Shown in pieces: positions 63,899-64,000 of a stretch of DNA of 64,000 nucleotides. This stretch comes from Paraburkholderia phenazinium (GTDB lineage Bacteria > Pseudomonadota > Gammaproteobacteria > Burkholderiales > Burkholderiaceae): contig NZ_FNCJ01000022.1 in assembly GCF_900100735.1 (NCBI RefSeq), forward strand, positions 1 through 64,000, given 5' to 3'. Within the stretch, counting starts at the first letter, position 1. Every line of letters begins with the position of its first letter. Under the pieces are notes generated by a model that made no database searches, was not told the origin of the DNA, and was given only the letters and a program-made list of their open reading frames with translations. The translations under genes were made by a program, and so were the position numbers.

Positions 63899-64000
63899 GT
63901 GAAGACCCCGCTTTCCCCCGACTACGCGCCGCCTGGCGACGCCCCCATGTCCGCCAGCAACAGGCGTGCGATGGCCGCCGTGATGCTGGCCGTGGCCCTC
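63899..64000 (+). CDS. Start of a possible membrane transporter, 3' end outside window
   Basis: Only 34 codons are present. GTG 63899 or ATG 63947 (MSASNRRAMAAVMLAVAL) could be the start. The beginning of a hydrophobic helix after an RR pair resembles the first helix of EmrB/QacA-type major facilitator exporters, but the fragment is too short for a firm call. Confidence 0.35.
   Translation, partial: MKTPLSPDYAPPGDAPMSASNRRAMAAVMLAVAL

Overview
The window is high-GC, densely coded DNA of a Burkholderiaceae type, most likely Paraburkholderia or a close relative. Evidence: a BpaC-like trimeric autotransporter, a Hrp2-class (Ralstonia/Xanthomonas/Burkholderia) type III secretion system (T3SS) with its own HrpB and HrpG regulators, two outer-membrane proteins resembling the TIGR02001 family, and glycogen phosphorylase. 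No tRNA, rRNA, IS element or CRISPR array was seen.

Layout. 1-4.5 kb: a partial HAMP/PAS sensor, a periplasmic sugar-binding-type protein, a MASE4-like diguanylate cyclase and small proteins. 4.6-8.4 kb: a trimeric autotransporter adhesin broken by a short frameshift, followed by a lipoprotein carrying only the last residues of an OmpA domain. 8.4-9.5 kb: an AT-richer gap. 9.5-10.7 kb: a decayed GGDEF gene. 10.8-57 kb: the T3SS island. 57-64 kb: ordinary chromosomal genes, ending in the first codons of a possible transporter.

The T3SS island holds regulators (ECF sigma, anti-sigma, NarX-type kinase, HrpG-like regulator, HrpB) and the two core operons. These are hrpB1-hrpB2-hrcJ-hrpB4-hrpB5-hrcN-hrpB7-hrcT leftward and hrcU-hrcV-hpaP-hrcQ-hrcR-hrcS-hpaA-hrcD-hrpD6-pilin rightward, with hrpB-hrcC following hrcT. 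Around them lie a harpin, a CesT-type chaperone and at least nine candidate secreted or translocated proteins.

The main result is regulatory. Twelve PIP boxes (plant-inducible promoter; TTCGC-N15-TTCGC or one base off) lie upstream of genes here, eight of them followed by a YANNNT -10 element at 31-32 bases. They mark both core operons and ten further transcription units, including several genes without an obvious T3SS annotation: a GNAT-like protein, a J-domain protein, an ankyrin/GxSxG hydrolase, two very large beta-rich proteins, a protein made only of HrpF/NolX-like repeats, and an operon encoding an (Ala-Glu-His)n repeat protein and a coiled-coil protein. Two of the PIP promoters (harpin and the 399-residue gene) share a duplicated 5' leader with a covarying hairpin. 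A full-length HrpF/PopF/NolX translocon gene was not found.
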